Positions 15,770 through 24,654 of a DNA stretch of 64,000 nt are shown here, piece after piece. Location of the stretch: the NCBI RefSeq assembly GCF_027947595.1, contig NZ_CP116257.1, forward strand, positions 558,001 through 622,000, given 5' to 3'. The notes under the pieces are model-generated. The model made no database searches and was not told where the DNA came from. It saw only the letters and a program-made list of their open reading frames with translations. Position 1 is the stretch's first letter. Each line of letters begins with the position of its first letter. The stretch is from Streptomyces lienomycini. Lineage in GTDB: Bacteria > Actinomycetota > Actinomycetes > Streptomycetales > Streptomycetaceae. A program made the position numbers and the translations under genes.

Positions 15770-17713
15770 GTGTGGGAACTGAACGGCAGCGGTGCCGAGC
15801 CACTGGAGGACGAGGACCCGCGCCGGATCGGACCGATCCCGCTGGTCGGACGCCTGGGCGCCGGCGGCATGGGCCGCGTCTACCTCGGCGTCCACGAGGG
15901 CCGGTACGCGGCCGTCAAGCAGCTCCTGCCCTCGATCGTCGCCGAGGACAGGGACTTCCTGCGCCGGTTCGGGCACGAGCTGGACAACCTCGCGCGGCTG
16001 CCCGAGGACGCCACCGCGCCGCTGCTCGCGGGGGACCGGGACGCCCGGCCGCCGTGGTTCGCCACCGCCTACGTCCCGGGGCTCACCCTGGCCGAGGCGC
16101 TGGAGGCGCACGGCGGCCCGCTGCCCGCCGACGCCCTGTGGCTCGTCCTGCGGGAGGCCGCCAAGGGGCTGGCGGCGGTGCACGCGCTGGACATGGTGCA
16201 CCGGGACCTCAAGCCGTCCAACGTGATGCTGACCCTGGACGGTCTGACGCTCATCGACTTCGGGGTGGCCCGGGCCGCCGAGCAGAGCCAGGTGACCAGG
16301 ACCGGCATGGTGGTGGGCACGCCCGCCTACATGTCGCCCGAACAGGCCTCGGGGGCGCGCGGTTCGGACGGCGCCGTCGACGTCTTCGCGCTCGGCTCGG
16401 TGCTCGCCTACGCGGCGAACGGGCGACCGCCCTTCGGCGACGAGTCGGCGCCCGCCGTGCTCTACCGCATCGTGCACGAGGAACCGGACCTCGACGCCGT
16501 GAACCGGCTGGACCCGGACCTCGCCGAGGTGGTCACGGCCTGCCTGGACAAGGACTACGAGGGCCGGCCGAGCGCGGCGGACCTGGTCAGGACCGCCGAA
16601 CGGCACGGCCCCTTCGAGGCGCCGCTGTGGCCGGAGTCCGTCACCGCGCTGCTGGCCGAACGGGCGGCGTTCGCCCGGACGTTGCCGGACGCGGCGGACC
16701 TGCCCGAACCCGAAGCCGAACCCGAGTCCGACCCGGAGCCCGGGTCCGGGAGCGAGCCCGCTTCCGGACCCGGGTCCGCGACCGCCCCGGGCCGGGAACC
16801 GAAACGGCGTGCGGACCGGCGCCGTACCCGCGTCCTCCTCGGTGTCGTCCCGGTCGTGCTGGCGACGGGGGCGACGCTCGCCGTCCAGCTCATGCCCTAC
16901 GGCTCCCACGACAAGGCGGAGGCGGACACCGCACCGCCCTCCCTGTCCGCCTCCGCGCCCGCCGCCCCGACGGGAACGCCCTCGGCGTCGGCGACCGGAC
17001 GGCCGACACCGAGCCCCTCGGGGTCGCCGACGGACGGCAAGGGCGGGAAGGACGACGCCGACACCGGCGACGAGGGCGGCGCGGGAGCGGTCCGGCCCGG
17101 TGCGGGGGCCGCGGCCGGTGCGGCCGGCTCCGGCTCGGACGCCGGGTCCGGGGGAGCCGGGGGATCGGGTGGCGGCGGAGGCTCCGGCGGCTCGGGCGGC
17201 TCGGGCGCTGGGTCCGGGGCGAACGGCGCCGGCGGTTCGTCCGTGTCCGCCGGTTCGTCGTCCGGGTCCGGTTCGGGGTCCGGGTCTGGTTCCGGGTCCG
17301 GGTCCGGCTCGGGTTCCGGCTCCGGGGACACCGGCGCCCCCGCGCCGGGCACGTTCGCGCTCAAGAACGGCGGGAACGGCAAGTGCCTGGTCCTGTCCGC
17401 CAACGGGTGGGCGGACACGGGGTCCTGCGCGTCGGCGTCGGCCACCTGGTCTTTCAGGAGCGCGTCCGACGGCGCCGTGAACATCGTCAACACCTCCTCG
17501 GGCCAGTGCCTGACGGCGGTCTTCTTCGGCCAGATCCCGGAGGTCGGGAGCTGCGGCACGGGTTTCGGGTCCTCGCAGCTGTGGCGCACCGGCTCGGGCG
17601 GGCTGCTGAGCAGCGTCTTCAACGACGGATGCCTGGCCCTCGCCGGCGACGGCGACGTCAGGGCGCAGACCTGCTCCTCCGGGACGGCGTCACAACGCTG
17701 GACGCGGACCTAG
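15770..17713 (+). CDS. Membrane Ser/Thr protein kinase with extracellular ricin-type lectin domain
   Basis: The 647-residue protein combines a PknB-type kinase with a sugar-binding sensor. Residues about 20-275 hold the kinase: RLGAGGMGRVYLG P-loop, AAVKQLL lysine, HRDLKPSNVM catalytic loop, IDFGVAR, and GTPAYMSPEQ activation segment, all intact. A Pro/Glu-rich juxtamembrane region is followed by a basic RRTR stop and one membrane helix at about 356-376. Outside the membrane come Pro/Ser/Thr and Gly/Ser linkers (to about 520) and a beta-trefoil lectin-like domain with repeated GKCL, GQCL and DGCLA segments and a terminal QRW. The GTG start follows a GGGGGGACGAGG site. The lectin may bind wall or exogenous glycans to control phosphorylation. 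Confidence 0.9.
   Translation: MWELNGSGAEPLEDEDPRRIGPIPLVGRLGAGGMGRVYLGVHEGRYAAVKQLLPSIVAEDRDFLRRFGHELDNLARLPEDATAPLLAGDRDARPPWFATAYVPGLTLAEALEAHGGPLPADALWLVLREAAKGLAAVHALDMVHRDLKPSNVMLTLDGLTLIDFGVARAAEQSQVTRTGMVVGTPAYMSPEQASGARGSDGAVDVFALGSVLAYAANGRPPFGDESAPAVLYRIVHEEPDLDAVNRLDPDLAEVVTACLDKDYEGRPSAADLVRTAERHGPFEAPLWPESVTALLAERAAFARTLPDAADLPEPEAEPESDPEPGSGSEPASGPGSATAPGREPKRRADRRRTRVLLGVVPVVLATGATLAVQLMPYGSHDKAEADTAPPSLSASAPAAPTGTPSASATGRPTPSPSGSPTDGKGGKDDADTGDEGGAGAVRPGAGAAAGAAGSGSDAGSGGAGGSGGGGGSGGSGGSGAGSGANGAGGSSVSAGSSSGSGSGSGSGSGSGSGSGSGSGDTGAPAPGTFALKNGGNGKCLVLSANGWADTGSCASASATWSFRSASDGAVNIVNTSSGQCLTAVFFGQIPEVGSCGTGFGSSQLWRTGSGGLLSSVFNDGCLALAGDGDVRAQTCSSGTASQRWTRT
17254..17327 (+). repeat. 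Gly-Ser-coding hexanucleotide repeat in the kinase linker
   Basis: About a dozen imperfect copies of the hexamer TCCGGG/TTCGGG encode an uninterrupted Gly-Ser dipeptide run linking the membrane part of the kinase to its lectin domain. Such a repeat is prone to slippage in multiples of six, which would change linker length without breaking the frame. Confidence 0.75.
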
Positions 17714-18594
17714 CGGGGCCCGCGGAACCGGGGGCGGCCGCCGTACGCGCCGATCGCGATCCGGACGAACGAGCGGATCAGCGGGTTCGGGTCGGCCCGG
17801 TGCCAGGCCACCAGCAGGGGGCTCGGCGGCAGGCCGGTCAGCGGCACCACGGCGAGCCCCTCCGCGGGCACGTGGCCGACGAGGGTCATGCCGACCGTGC
17901 CGTTCCACAGGACGGCCTGCCGGCACTCCCGTACGGTGCGCACCACCGGCCCGCGCCGCGGCTCCCCGCCGCTCCAGTACGCCTGCCACCGGGGGTCCGT
18001 GCCCGCCGGGAAGCGGAACCAGCGGCGGTCGGCCAGCTCGGCCGGTGCCAGGCACGCGCGGCCGGCCAGCGGGTCGTCGGCCCGCAGCAGCGCCCCCACC
18101 GGGTCGGCGCGCAGCTCGTGCGTGGTCAGGCCGGTCGGGTCGAAGGGGCCGCGGGTGAGCGCCACGTCGACCAGTCCGGCGTGCAGTCCGCAGGTGGGGT
18201 CGGTCAGGTCGGTCTCGCGGACGGTGACCTCGACGTGCGGGTGCCGCCCGCGGTAGGCGTCGGCCAGCCGCACCACGTCCGGGTCGGTGCTGTCGCCGAG
18301 GATGCCGACGGTGAGGCTCGCGGTACCGGCCGCGGCGGCGACGCGGGTGCGGACCCGGTCGGCGCGGTCGAGCAGGGCACGCGCCTCGTCGAGCAGCACC
18401 GCCCCCGCCGCGGTGAGCGTGACGCCCGCGGAGGTCCGGTGGAACAGCGTCGCGCCGAGTTCCGACTCCAGCGCCCTGACCGCCCGGCTCAGCGGCGGCT
18501 GGCTCATGTGCAGCCGCACCGCCGCCCGCCCGAAGTGGAGCTCCTCGGCGACCGCCACGAAGTAGCGCAGCGCACGCAGCTCCAACCGGTCCAT
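17710..18594 (-). CDS. LysR-family transcriptional regulator
   Basis: A 294-residue LTTR. The N-terminal winged helix-turn-helix (residues 5-65) has the canonical LRYFVAVAEELHFGRAA and SQPPLSRAVRALESELG segments, and the effector domain spans about 95-290 with the usual two Rossmann-like lobes (TVGILGDS start, LRADPVGALL hinge region). It is transcribed away from the cupin gene with 80 nt between start codons, the classic arrangement in which a LysR protein controls its neighbour. A perfect ATACC-N5-GGTAT dyad lies eight bases upstream of its start. Its stop overlaps the convergent kinase stop by four bases. Confidence 0.9.
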   Translation of the reverse strand: MDRLELRALRYFVAVAEELHFGRAAVRLHMSQPPLSRAVRALESELGATLFHRTSAGVTLTAAGAVLLDEARALLDRADRVRTRVAAAAGTASLTVGILGDSTDPDVVRLADAYRGRHPHVEVTVRETDLTDPTCGLHAGLVDVALTRGPFDPTGLTTHELRADPVGALLRADDPLAGRACLAPAELADRRWFRFPAGTDPRWQAYWSGGEPRRGPVVRTVRECRQAVLWNGTVGMTLVGHVPAEGLAVVPLTGLPPSPLLVAWHRADPNPLIRSFVRIAIGAYGGRPRFRGPR

Positions 18595-18601
18595 CCTGCG
18601 A

Positions 18602-18620
18602 CGATACCCGGACGGTATCG
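18602..18620. promoter_or_regulatory. LysR-type operator dyad
   Basis: CGATACC (18602-18608) and GGTATCG (18614-18620) form a perfect 7-bp inverted repeat with a 5-bp spacer, in the gap between the divergent LysR and cupin genes. Size and symmetry fit the T-N11-A type box recognised by LysR regulators. Confidence 0.65.
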
Positions 18621-18674
18621 AGCGTGCGGAACAGGTCTTGGACGCTCCCGGCGCCCCGGCGGTGGAATCGGGTC

Positions 18675-19190
18675 ATGACCGACGAACCGCAGCACAGCAA
18701 GCCGGGCACGGATCCCGCCGTGTCCGTGGTCGGCCCGGACGACGGCGAGACGATCCTCCTGGGCACCACCCGCATGCGCGTCCTGGAGGACGGCACCCAC
18801 ACCGGCCACCGCCTCGGCATGGCCGAGTCCGTCCTCGCCCCGCACACCCCCGGACCGCCCCAGCACCGCCACGCCCGGCACGACGAGGGCTTCTACGTCG
18901 TCTCCGGCACCGTGCGGTTCACCGTCGGGGAGGAGGACATCGACGCGGGCGCCGGCACGCTCGTCATGGTCCCGCCCGGCGCCCCGCACACCTTCGCCAA
19001 CACCACCGGCGAACCGGCCGTCATGCTCAGCACGTTCACCCCGGACCTGTACGTCCGCTACTTCCACGACCTGCGGGACCTGTACGCCGACGGCCGGACC
19101 CCCACCCCGGAGGACGGCGTCCGCACCATGCGCCGCTACGCCACCGAGCCCGCCACCGACTTCGCCCGCCCGCGGGGAGCCGGGTCGTGA
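18675..19190 (+). CDS. Cupin-domain protein
   Basis: A 171-residue single-domain cupin. The metal-binding motif 1 is PPQHRHARHDEGFYVVSGTVRF (two separated His pairs and a Glu) near residue 55 and motif 2 is PPGAPHTFAN near residue 96, so the usual 3-His/1-Glu site is present. The ATG follows a GGTGGAA site at seven bases. The C-terminal 45 residues are helical and extend past the barrel. The gene overlaps the DoxX-like gene (GTGA) and is divergent from the LysR regulator; the three probably form one response unit. The family includes quercetinase-like dioxygenases and non-enzymatic sensors; activity is not assignable. Confidence 0.85.
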   Translation: MTDEPQHSKPGTDPAVSVVGPDDGETILLGTTRMRVLEDGTHTGHRLGMAESVLAPHTPGPPQHRHARHDEGFYVVSGTVRFTVGEEDIDAGAGTLVMVPPGAPHTFANTTGEPAVMLSTFTPDLYVRYFHDLRDLYADGRTPTPEDGVRTMRRYATEPATDFARPRGAGS

Positions 19191-19549
19191 ACGCCGCGTA
19201 CTGGATCGTCGCCGGACTCCTCGCCGCCTTCTCCCTCTACTCGGGCGCGGTGAAGGCGGTGCGCAGCCGTGAGCGGCTGCGGCCGATGATGGCCTGGGTG
19301 GACAGCGTGCCGATGCCCGCCGTCCGCGCCGTCGGGGTGGTCGAGGTGCTCGGCGCGGCCGGACTCGTCCTGCCCCCGCTGACCGGCGTCGCGCCCTGGT
19401 CGGCCACGGCGGCGGCCGTCGGGTTCGTCGTCCTGCAGATCGGCGCGACGGGTGTCCATCTGCGCCTCGGGGACCGCCGGGTGGCCCTCAACCTCACCCT
19501 CCTGGCCACCGCGGCCGTCACCGTCTGGCTCGCCGCGGCCCGGCCCTGA
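19187..19549 (+). CDS. DoxX-like small membrane protein
   Basis: A 120-residue membrane protein with four predicted helices (about 4-20, 46-64, 72-90 and 99-117). The first helix is followed by KAVRSRERLRPMMAWV, and the pattern resembles the DoxX_2 family (FSLYSGAVKA, VEVLGAAGLVLPP). Members often accompany oxidoreductases and stress-response genes, but their biochemical role is mostly undefined. The GTG start overlaps the cupin stop, so the two are co-translated and presumably under LysR control. Confidence 0.8.
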   Translation: MNAAYWIVAGLLAAFSLYSGAVKAVRSRERLRPMMAWVDSVPMPAVRAVGVVEVLGAAGLVLPPLTGVAPWSATAAAVGFVVLQIGATGVHLRLGDRRVALNLTLLATAAVTVWLAAARP

Positions 19550-19591
19550 CCCGGCGCCGGCCGCCCGGGGCCCGCCGCCGGTGTCCCGTCG

Positions 19592-20587
19592 TCAGTCGCG
19601 CGGCGGGGTGGCACGGGCCGCGTCCAGGAGCCGGCGCGCGAGGTCCTCGACCAGACCGCGCAGCTCGTCCGGCCGCTCGACGACGAAGGGGCGGTCCACG
19701 CCGGCGAGCACGCCCGGCAGCCAGTCGAGGCGTTCGGCGCGCATCTCCACCCGGCACCAGGGCTCGGCGCCGCCCCGGGAAGGCTCCTCGGCCACGACCG
19801 CCACGCCGCGCGGCAGCCGGGCGCGGACCTCCCCGGCGGCCCCCCGGACCCGTACCGTCACCTCGTGCCGGTACGGAGCCGTGGCCAGCGTCGTCAGCAC
19901 GCGCTCCGCCGGGTCGGGTCCGGGCGGCGGCTCGAAGGAGCCCGGCAGGATCCTCGCGTCGGCGACGCGGTCCAGCCGGAACGTCCGCTCCGCGCCGACC
20001 GACAGGTCCCTGCCCGTCACGTACCACCGGCCCGCGTGGGCGACGAGCCCGTACGGGTACAGGGTGCGTTCGCCTGCCCCGCCCCCGTCGCGGCCGCCGG
20101 TGTACCGGACCGACACCGGCCGGTGATGCCGCACCGCGTCGGCGATCGGAAGGAGCACGGCGGCCTCGGGGGCGGCCGACTCGGTGGGCGCGGACGTGAA
20201 GGTGACGGAGCCGAGTACGGCGTCCATCCGGTGGCGCAGGCGCTTCGGCAGCACCCGCCGCACCTTCGCCGCCGCCGTCTCGCCCGCCGTGCCGGCCGCC
20301 GACGTGAGCCCCGTCCGCCGCCCGGCGACCAGGCCCAGCAGGACGGCGAGCGCCTCGTCGTCGGTCAGCATGAGCGGCGGCATCCGGTGGCCCGGGGCGA
20401 GCCGGTAGCCGCCGTAGCGGCCGCGCACCGACTCCACGGGGATGTCGAGGTCGACGAGGTGATCGACGTAGCGGCGCACCGTGCGCTCGCCCACGTCGAG
20501 CCGGTCGGCGAGTTCGGCCACGGTCCGGACGCCGCCCGTCTGGAGCAGTTCGAGCAGGGCGAGCACACGGGACACGGGACGGGACAT
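19592..20587 (-). CDS. WYL-domain transcriptional regulator (YafY type)
   Basis: A 331-residue regulator with an N-terminal helix-turn-helix (LALLELLQTGGVRTVAELADRLDVGERTVRRYVDHL-like pattern within residues 8-45) followed by a WYL domain with LYPYGLVAHAGRWYVTGRD near residue 195 and a C-terminal WCX-like extension. WYL domains bind nucleic acid or small ligands. The ATG at 20587 was chosen; the frame continues upstream to 20653 without a domain. It is divergent from a VOC-family gene, a common pairing for this regulator type, and a perfect dyad lies between them at 20607-20631. Confidence 0.88.
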   Translation of the reverse strand: MSRPVSRVLALLELLQTGGVRTVAELADRLDVGERTVRRYVDHLVDLDIPVESVRGRYGGYRLAPGHRMPPLMLTDDEALAVLLGLVAGRRTGLTSAAGTAGETAAAKVRRVLPKRLRHRMDAVLGSVTFTSAPTESAAPEAAVLLPIADAVRHHRPVSVRYTGGRDGGGAGERTLYPYGLVAHAGRWYVTGRDLSVGAERTFRLDRVADARILPGSFEPPPGPDPAERVLTTLATAPYRHEVTVRVRGAAGEVRARLPRGVAVVAEEPSRGGAEPWCRVEMRAERLDWLPGVLAGVDRPFVVERPDELRGLVEDLARRLLDAARATPPRD

Positions 20588-20606
20588 GCGCCCAAGTCTG
20601 CCGCCG

Positions 20607-20631
20607 ATACCGGCCGGAAAGTGACCGGTAT
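20607..20631. promoter_or_regulatory. ATACCGG-N11-CCGGTAT operator dyad
   Basis: A perfect 7-bp inverted repeat (20607-20613 and 20625-20631) with an 11-bp spacer lies 19 nt upstream of the WYL regulator start and 48 nt before the VOC start. Its position suggests autoregulation and control of the VOC gene. A GGTATA hexamer in the right arm may be part of the -10 element of the VOC promoter. Confidence 0.6.
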
Positions 20632-20679
20632 ACCTCCTAGCGTGGGGTGGCAAGCACCGGATCGGCCCCAGGAGACACC

Positions 20680-21087
20680 ATGAACCTCGTTTCCGTCCGC
20701 GTCATCACGGACGACGTAGCCCGCCTCGTCGAGTTCTACGAGCGCGTCACCGGCGTGCGGGCGACGTGGTCCACCGAGGACTTCGCGGAACTGACCACCC
20801 CGTCGGGCACCCTCGCGATCGGCGGTACCCGCACGGTGCCGCTCTTCGCCCCCGGCTCGGCCCACCCGGCCGACAACCGCAGCGTCATCATCGAGTTCCT
20901 CGTCGACGACGTGGACGCCGTGCACCGGAACCTGACCGGCTTCGTCGCGGAGTTCGTCAAGGAACCCACGACCATGCCCTGGGGCAACCGCGCCCTCCTG
21001 TTCCGCGACCCCGACGGCAACCTGGTCAACCTCTTTACCCCGGTCACCCCGGCCGCCGTCGAGAAGTTCGCCGGCCTGCCCCGCTGA
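20680..21087 (+). CDS. VOC (glyoxalase/bleomycin-resistance) family protein
   Basis: A 135-residue protein made of two beta-alpha-beta-beta-beta units. The first begins VSVRVITDDVARLVEFYERVTG, and the second has EFLVDDVDAVHRNL and the LLFRDPDGNLVNLFTP ending typical of VOC proteins. A metal-binding Glu is probably in VNLF-type terminal strands, but the first-unit ligand (often His) is not obvious. AGGAG lies six bases before the ATG. It is divergent from the WYL regulator and probably its target. Function could be a lyase, dioxygenase or resistance protein. Confidence 0.85.
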   Translation: MNLVSVRVITDDVARLVEFYERVTGVRATWSTEDFAELTTPSGTLAIGGTRTVPLFAPGSAHPADNRSVIIEFLVDDVDAVHRNLTGFVAEFVKEPTTMPWGNRALLFRDPDGNLVNLFTPVTPAAVEKFAGLPR

Positions 21088-21096
21088 CGCCGGCCC

Positions 21097-21423
21097 TCAG
21101 TCGCGCCGGCCGCCGCTGCGGTCCTCGTCGTCCTTGTCCTCTTCGTCGTCCTTGCCCAGGGACTTCAGGAAGTCGGGGTTGTCGTCGGGAGCCACCCACT
21201 GCCGCCGCCCGCCGCCGCCCTGCCGGGGCGAGGAGCCGGCGGGCTGCCGCTTCTTGCCGGCGATGATCCAGGAGATCGAGCCGACCAGCGGGAAGAGCAG
21301 CACGAGGATCGCCCACAGTGGCTTGGGCATGTGGCGGATGTCCGCGTCCTTCGTGCTGATGCAGTCGATGAACGCGTAGACGCTCAGGGCCAGTGGCACG
21401 AGGAACATCAGCACCCGGAGCAT
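21097..21423 (-). CDS. PLDc_N-domain small membrane protein
   Basis: A 108-residue protein with two membrane helices (residues 2-22 and about 36-56) joined by a loop [15 protein letters not shown], and a C-terminal cytosolic tail of about 50 charged residues rich in Asp, Lys and Gly. The pattern of [24 protein letters not shown] is the N-terminal domain found in cardiolipin synthases (PLDc_N), here without any phospholipase part. Streptomycetes have several such stand-alone proteins. It is divergent from the ubiD-like gene with 87 nt between starts. Confidence 0.8.
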   Translation of the reverse strand: MLRVLMFLVPLALSVYAFIDCISTKDADIRHMPKPLWAILVLLFPLVGSISWIIAGKKRQPAGSSPRQGGGGRRQWVAPDDNPDFLKSLGKDDEEDKDDEDRSGGRRD

Positions 21424-21497
21424 GGGCTTCTCCAGCTCAAGCGAGGGGTGGGGACGCGTCATGGCCCCCAGGTACAGGGCAAGGGTAGCCGCTCGGG

Positions 21498-21511
21498 GAT
21501 ACTGGACGGCA
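21498..21511 (+). promoter_or_regulatory. -10 element for a leaderless mqnL transcript
   Basis: GATACT at 21498-21503 lies so that transcription should begin at or next to the A of the ATG at 21511. No Shine-Dalgarno sequence is present, which supports leaderless translation. A -35 element is not clear. Confidence 0.5.
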
Positions 21512-22968
21512 TGGCTTACGACGATCTTCGCTCCCTGCTCAGGGCGCTGGAGCGCGAGGGCGACCTCAAGCGCATCAAGGCCGAGGTGGACCCGTACCTG
21601 GAGGTCGGGGAGATCGTCGACCGGGTGAACAAGGCCGGCGGCCCCGCGTTGCTCTTCGAGAACGTGAAGGGCTCCGACCTGCCGCTGGCGATGAACGTCT
21701 TCGGCACCGACCGCCGCCTGCTCAAGGCCCTCGGTCTCAAGGCGTACAGCGACATCTCGGACAAGATCGGCGGCCTGCTCCGCCCCGAGCTGCCCCAGGG
21801 CTTCGTGGGCATGCGCGAGGCGTTCGGGAAGCTCGGCACGATGACGCACGTACCGCCGAGGAAGGTGAAGCCGGGCAGCGCGCCCGTCCAGGAGACCGTC
21901 CTCACCGGCGACGACGTGGACCTGGAGCGCCTCCCCGCCCTCTTCACCTGGCCGGACGACGGCGGCTCCTTCTTCAACCTGGGCCTGACCCACACCAAGG
22001 ACCCGGAGACGGGCATCCGCAACCTCGGCCTGTACCGGCTCCAGCGCCACGACAAGCGCACCATCGGCATGCACTGGCAGATCCACAAGGACAGCCGCAA
22101 CCACTACCAGGTCGCCGCCCGCCGCGGTGAGCGCCTGCCGGTCGCCATCGCCTTCGGCTGCCCGCCCGCCGTGACCTACGCCTCCACCGCCCCGCTCCCC
22201 GGCGACATCGACGAGTACCTCTTCGCCGGGTTCCTCCAGGGCAAGCGCATCGAGATGGTCGACTGCAAGACGGTCCCACTCCAGGTCCCCGCGCACGCGG
22301 AGGTGGTCATCGAGGGCTGGCTGGAGCCCGGCGAGATGCTCCCCGAGGGCCCCTTCGGCGACCACACCGGCTTCTACACCCCGCAGGAGCCCTTCCCCGC
22401 CCTGAAGATCGACTGCGTGACGACGCGCAGGCGCCCGCTGCTCCAGTCGATCGTGGTCGGCCGCCCCCCGACGGAGGACGGACCGCTGGGGAAGGCCACG
22501 GAGCGCTTCTTCCTCCCGCTCCTCAAGATCATCGTCCCGGACATCGTGGACTACCACCTCCCCGAGGCCGGCGGCTTCCACAACTGCGCGATCGTCTCGA
22601 TCGACAAGAAGTACCCCAAGCACGCCCAGAAGGTGATGCACGCCATCTGGGGCGCCCACATGATGTCCCTGACCAAGCTGATCGTGGTCGTCGACTCCGA
22701 CTGCGACGTCCACGACCTGCACGAGGTCGCCTGGCGGGCGCTGGGCAACACCGACTACGGCCGTGACCTCACCGTCGTCGAAGGCCCGGTCGACCACCTC
22801 GACCACGCCTCCTACCAGCAGTTCTGGGGCGGCAAGGCGGGCATCGACGCCACGAGGAAGCTGCCCGAGGAGGGGTACACCCGCGACGGGGGCTGGCCGG
22901 ACATGGTGCTGTCCGACCCGGATACGGCGGCGAAGGTCGACCGCCGCTGGAAGGAGTACGGACTGTGA
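21511..22968 (+). CDS. mqnL: UbiD-family decarboxylase of the futalosine menaquinone pathway
   Basis: The 485-residue enzyme is a UbiD-type, prenylated-FMN-dependent decarboxylase. It begins with [20 protein letters not shown], contains the [29 protein letters not shown] region near residue 175 that lines the cofactor site (R, H, K), and the acidic [12 protein letters not shown] segment (E-x-x-x-E/D region) near residue 290. Next to it lie the UbiA-like prenyltransferase and the UbiX-like flavin prenyltransferase, so the substrate is almost certainly the prenylated 1,4-dihydroxy-6-naphthoate of the futalosine route rather than 4-hydroxybenzoate. The stop overlaps the mqnP start (GTGA). The name mqnL follows published work on S. 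coelicolor as I recall it. Confidence 0.92.
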   Translation: MAYDDLRSLLRALEREGDLKRIKAEVDPYLEVGEIVDRVNKAGGPALLFENVKGSDLPLAMNVFGTDRRLLKALGLKAYSDISDKIGGLLRPELPQGFVGMREAFGKLGTMTHVPPRKVKPGSAPVQETVLTGDDVDLERLPALFTWPDDGGSFFNLGLTHTKDPETGIRNLGLYRLQRHDKRTIGMHWQIHKDSRNHYQVAARRGERLPVAIAFGCPPAVTYASTAPLPGDIDEYLFAGFLQGKRIEMVDCKTVPLQVPAHAEVVIEGWLEPGEMLPEGPFGDHTGFYTPQEPFPALKIDCVTTRRRPLLQSIVVGRPPTEDGPLGKATERFFLPLLKIIVPDIVDYHLPEAGGFHNCAIVSIDKKYPKHAQKVMHAIWGAHMMSLTKLIVVVDSDCDVHDLHEVAWRALGNTDYGRDLTVVEGPVDHLDHASYQQFWGGKAGIDATRKLPEEGYTRDGGWPDMVLSDPDTAAKVDRRWKEYGL

Positions 22969-23870
22969 CGTCGGCTTCCGCCGCCCTGCCGCAGCAGCCG
23001 GGGCGCACCAAGGCGTTCCTGCGCCTGGTGATGATCGAGCACTCGGTGTTCGCGCTGCCCTTCGCCTACATCGCCGCGCTGACCGCGATGTTCCTGTGGG
23101 ACGAGAACATCCACTGGGGCCGGCTGCTCCTGGTCACCGTCGCCATGGTGGGCCTGCGCACCTTCGCGATGGCGGTCAACCGGATCATCGACCGCGAGAT
23201 CGACGCCCGCAACCCCCGCACCGCCCACCGCGAACTGGTCACCGGCGCCATGTCGGTCAAGCACGCCTGGACCGGCGCGCTGATCGCCCTCGTCGTGTTC
23301 CTCGGCGCCGCCGCCCTGCTCAACCCGCTCTGCCTGGCCCTCGCGCCCGTCGCGGTGATCCCGATGGTGGTCTACCCGTACGGCAAGCGGTTCACGAACT
23401 TCCCGCAGGCCATCCTCGGCCTCGCGCAGGCCATGGGGCCCATCGGCGGCTGGCTGGCGATCACCGGCGAGTGGTCCTGGGAGGCCGTGATCCTGGGCCT
23501 CGCGGTCGGCATCTGGATCGGCGGCTTCGACCTGATCTACGCCTGCCAGGACGTCGAGACCGACCGGCAGGTCGGCGTGAAGTCCGTCCCGGCCCGCTTC
23601 GGCGTCCCGGCCGCGATCTGGGGCGCCCGCGCCTGCCACACGCTCACCACGGCCCTGTTCGCCTGGTACGCCGTCGCCACCGACGCCGGCGTCTTCTTCT
23701 GGCTCGGCCTGCTGATCGTCGCGGGCGCCTTCCTCTACGAGCACACCATCGTCCGCCCCACCGACCTGACCCGCCTCAACAGGGCGTTCTTCTCGGTCAA
23801 CGGCTTCATCGGCATCGCACTCTTCGTGTGCGCGCTGCTGGATCTGCTCGTGCGGGGCCTCACGGTCTGA
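22965..23870 (+). CDS. mqnP: UbiA-family prenyltransferase of the menaquinone pathway
   Basis: MqnP attaches the polyprenyl chain to 1,4-dihydroxy-6-naphthoate in the membrane. The 301-residue protein has about eight membrane helices. The two Asp-rich, Mg-diphosphate-binding motifs are visible: [15 protein letters not shown] near residue 68 and [19 protein letters not shown] near residue 187. Length and motif spacing are standard for UbiA. The GTG overlaps the mqnL stop by four bases, so the two are translated together. The UbiX homolog follows after a 31-nt gap with its own promoter. Confidence 0.93.
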   Translation: MTSASAALPQQPGRTKAFLRLVMIEHSVFALPFAYIAALTAMFLWDENIHWGRLLLVTVAMVGLRTFAMAVNRIIDREIDARNPRTAHRELVTGAMSVKHAWTGALIALVVFLGAAALLNPLCLALAPVAVIPMVVYPYGKRFTNFPQAILGLAQAMGPIGGWLAITGEWSWEAVILGLAVGIWIGGFDLIYACQDVETDRQVGVKSVPARFGVPAAIWGARACHTLTTALFAWYAVATDAGVFFWLGLLIVAGAFLYEHTIVRPTDLTRLNRAFFSVNGFIGIALFVCALLDLLVRGLTV

Positions 23871-23894
23871 AAACCCTGAGCCTGCGACTAGGCT
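23867..23894 (+). promoter_or_regulatory. Promoter for a leaderless mqnM transcript
   Basis: CTGAAA (23867-23872) and TAGGCT (23889-23894) are separated by 16 bp, and the hexamer ends eight bases before the ATG at 23902. The start codon would be at the transcript's 5' end. No Shine-Dalgarno sequence is seen. Confidence 0.55.
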
Positions 23895-23901
23895 CGGCAT
23901 C

Positions 23902-24576
23902 ATGAAGCCAGGACAGACGCAGCGCGTGCCTTGGATCGTGGGGGTGTCCGGGGCGTCCGGCACCCCGTACGCCGCCGCCGTGCTGCGCGCGCTGCTCGCC
24001 GCCGACGAGAGCGTCGACCTGGTGGTCAGCCGGGCCTCGCGGCTCACCCTGCTCGACGAGACCGGCATCTCCTTCCGCGACGCCCACTGGCAGCACGACC
24101 TGCGAGAGTGGCTGGCCCGCGGAGCCGACGGAAAACCGGACACGTTCGACCCGGACGTCTCCGGTGTACGGCACTGGAGCGCGGGCGACCTCGCGGCCGG
24201 GCCGTCCTCGGGGTCGTACCCGACGAAGGGCATGCTGATCGTGCCCGCGTCCACGGCCTGCGTCGCCGGTGTCGCGCTCGGGCTGTCCAAGGACCTGCTC
24301 CAGCGCACCGCGAGCGTGACCCTCAAGGAGCGGCGCAGGCTCGTCGTGGCCGTACGGGAGACCCCGCTGGACGGCCGGACGCTGCGGCACCTGGTGACCC
24401 TGGACGACGCGGGCGCGGCCGTGGTGCCCGCCTCCCCGGCCTTCTACGCGGGGGCGACGCACATCCAGGACCTGGTGGACTTCGTCGCCGGACGCGTCCT
24501 CGACGCGGCGGGCGTCGGGCACGACCTGTACCGCCGCTGGCGCGGCGACCTCGGCGGGGCCCGCCCCACCGGCTGA
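23902..24576 (+). CDS. mqnM: UbiX-family flavin prenyltransferase
   Basis: UbiX proteins attach a dimethylallyl group to FMN to make the prenyl-FMN cofactor needed by UbiD enzymes. The 224-residue protein has the Rossmann-like flavin fold: IVGVSGASGTPYAAAVL near residue 13, a VVSRAS strand with acidic neighbours, the phosphate-binding GSYPTKGMLIVPASTACVAGVALGLSKDLLQR region near residue 100, and KERRRLVVAVRETPL near residue 145, where the conserved Arg and Glu act. It completes the decarboxylation set with the upstream mqnL. It is unlikely to be a phenolic acid decarboxylase subunit because the other partners are menaquinone genes. Confidence 0.93.
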   Translation: MKPGQTQRVPWIVGVSGASGTPYAAAVLRALLAADESVDLVVSRASRLTLLDETGISFRDAHWQHDLREWLARGADGKPDTFDPDVSGVRHWSAGDLAAGPSSGSYPTKGMLIVPASTACVAGVALGLSKDLLQRTASVTLKERRRLVVAVRETPLDGRTLRHLVTLDDAGAAVVPASPAFYAGATHIQDLVDFVAGRVLDAAGVGHDLYRRWRGDLGGARPTG

Positions 24577-24654
24577 GCGGCGCCGCGGTACGACCTCCCC
24601 CCACACGTTTGTTACCCACATCTTCAGAATTCTTCAGTGGAAGGCTTCGATCGC

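Noticed and set aside
15772-18678. 968-codon plus-strand frame across the kinase and LysR genes
   Set aside because: It is Arg-rich with no domain; the kinase frame has all kinase motifs and a lectin domain.
24637-24654. GTG 24637 as start of the Lrp regulator
   Set aside because: The ATG at 24655 has a GGAAGG site in position and gives the standard family N-terminus.
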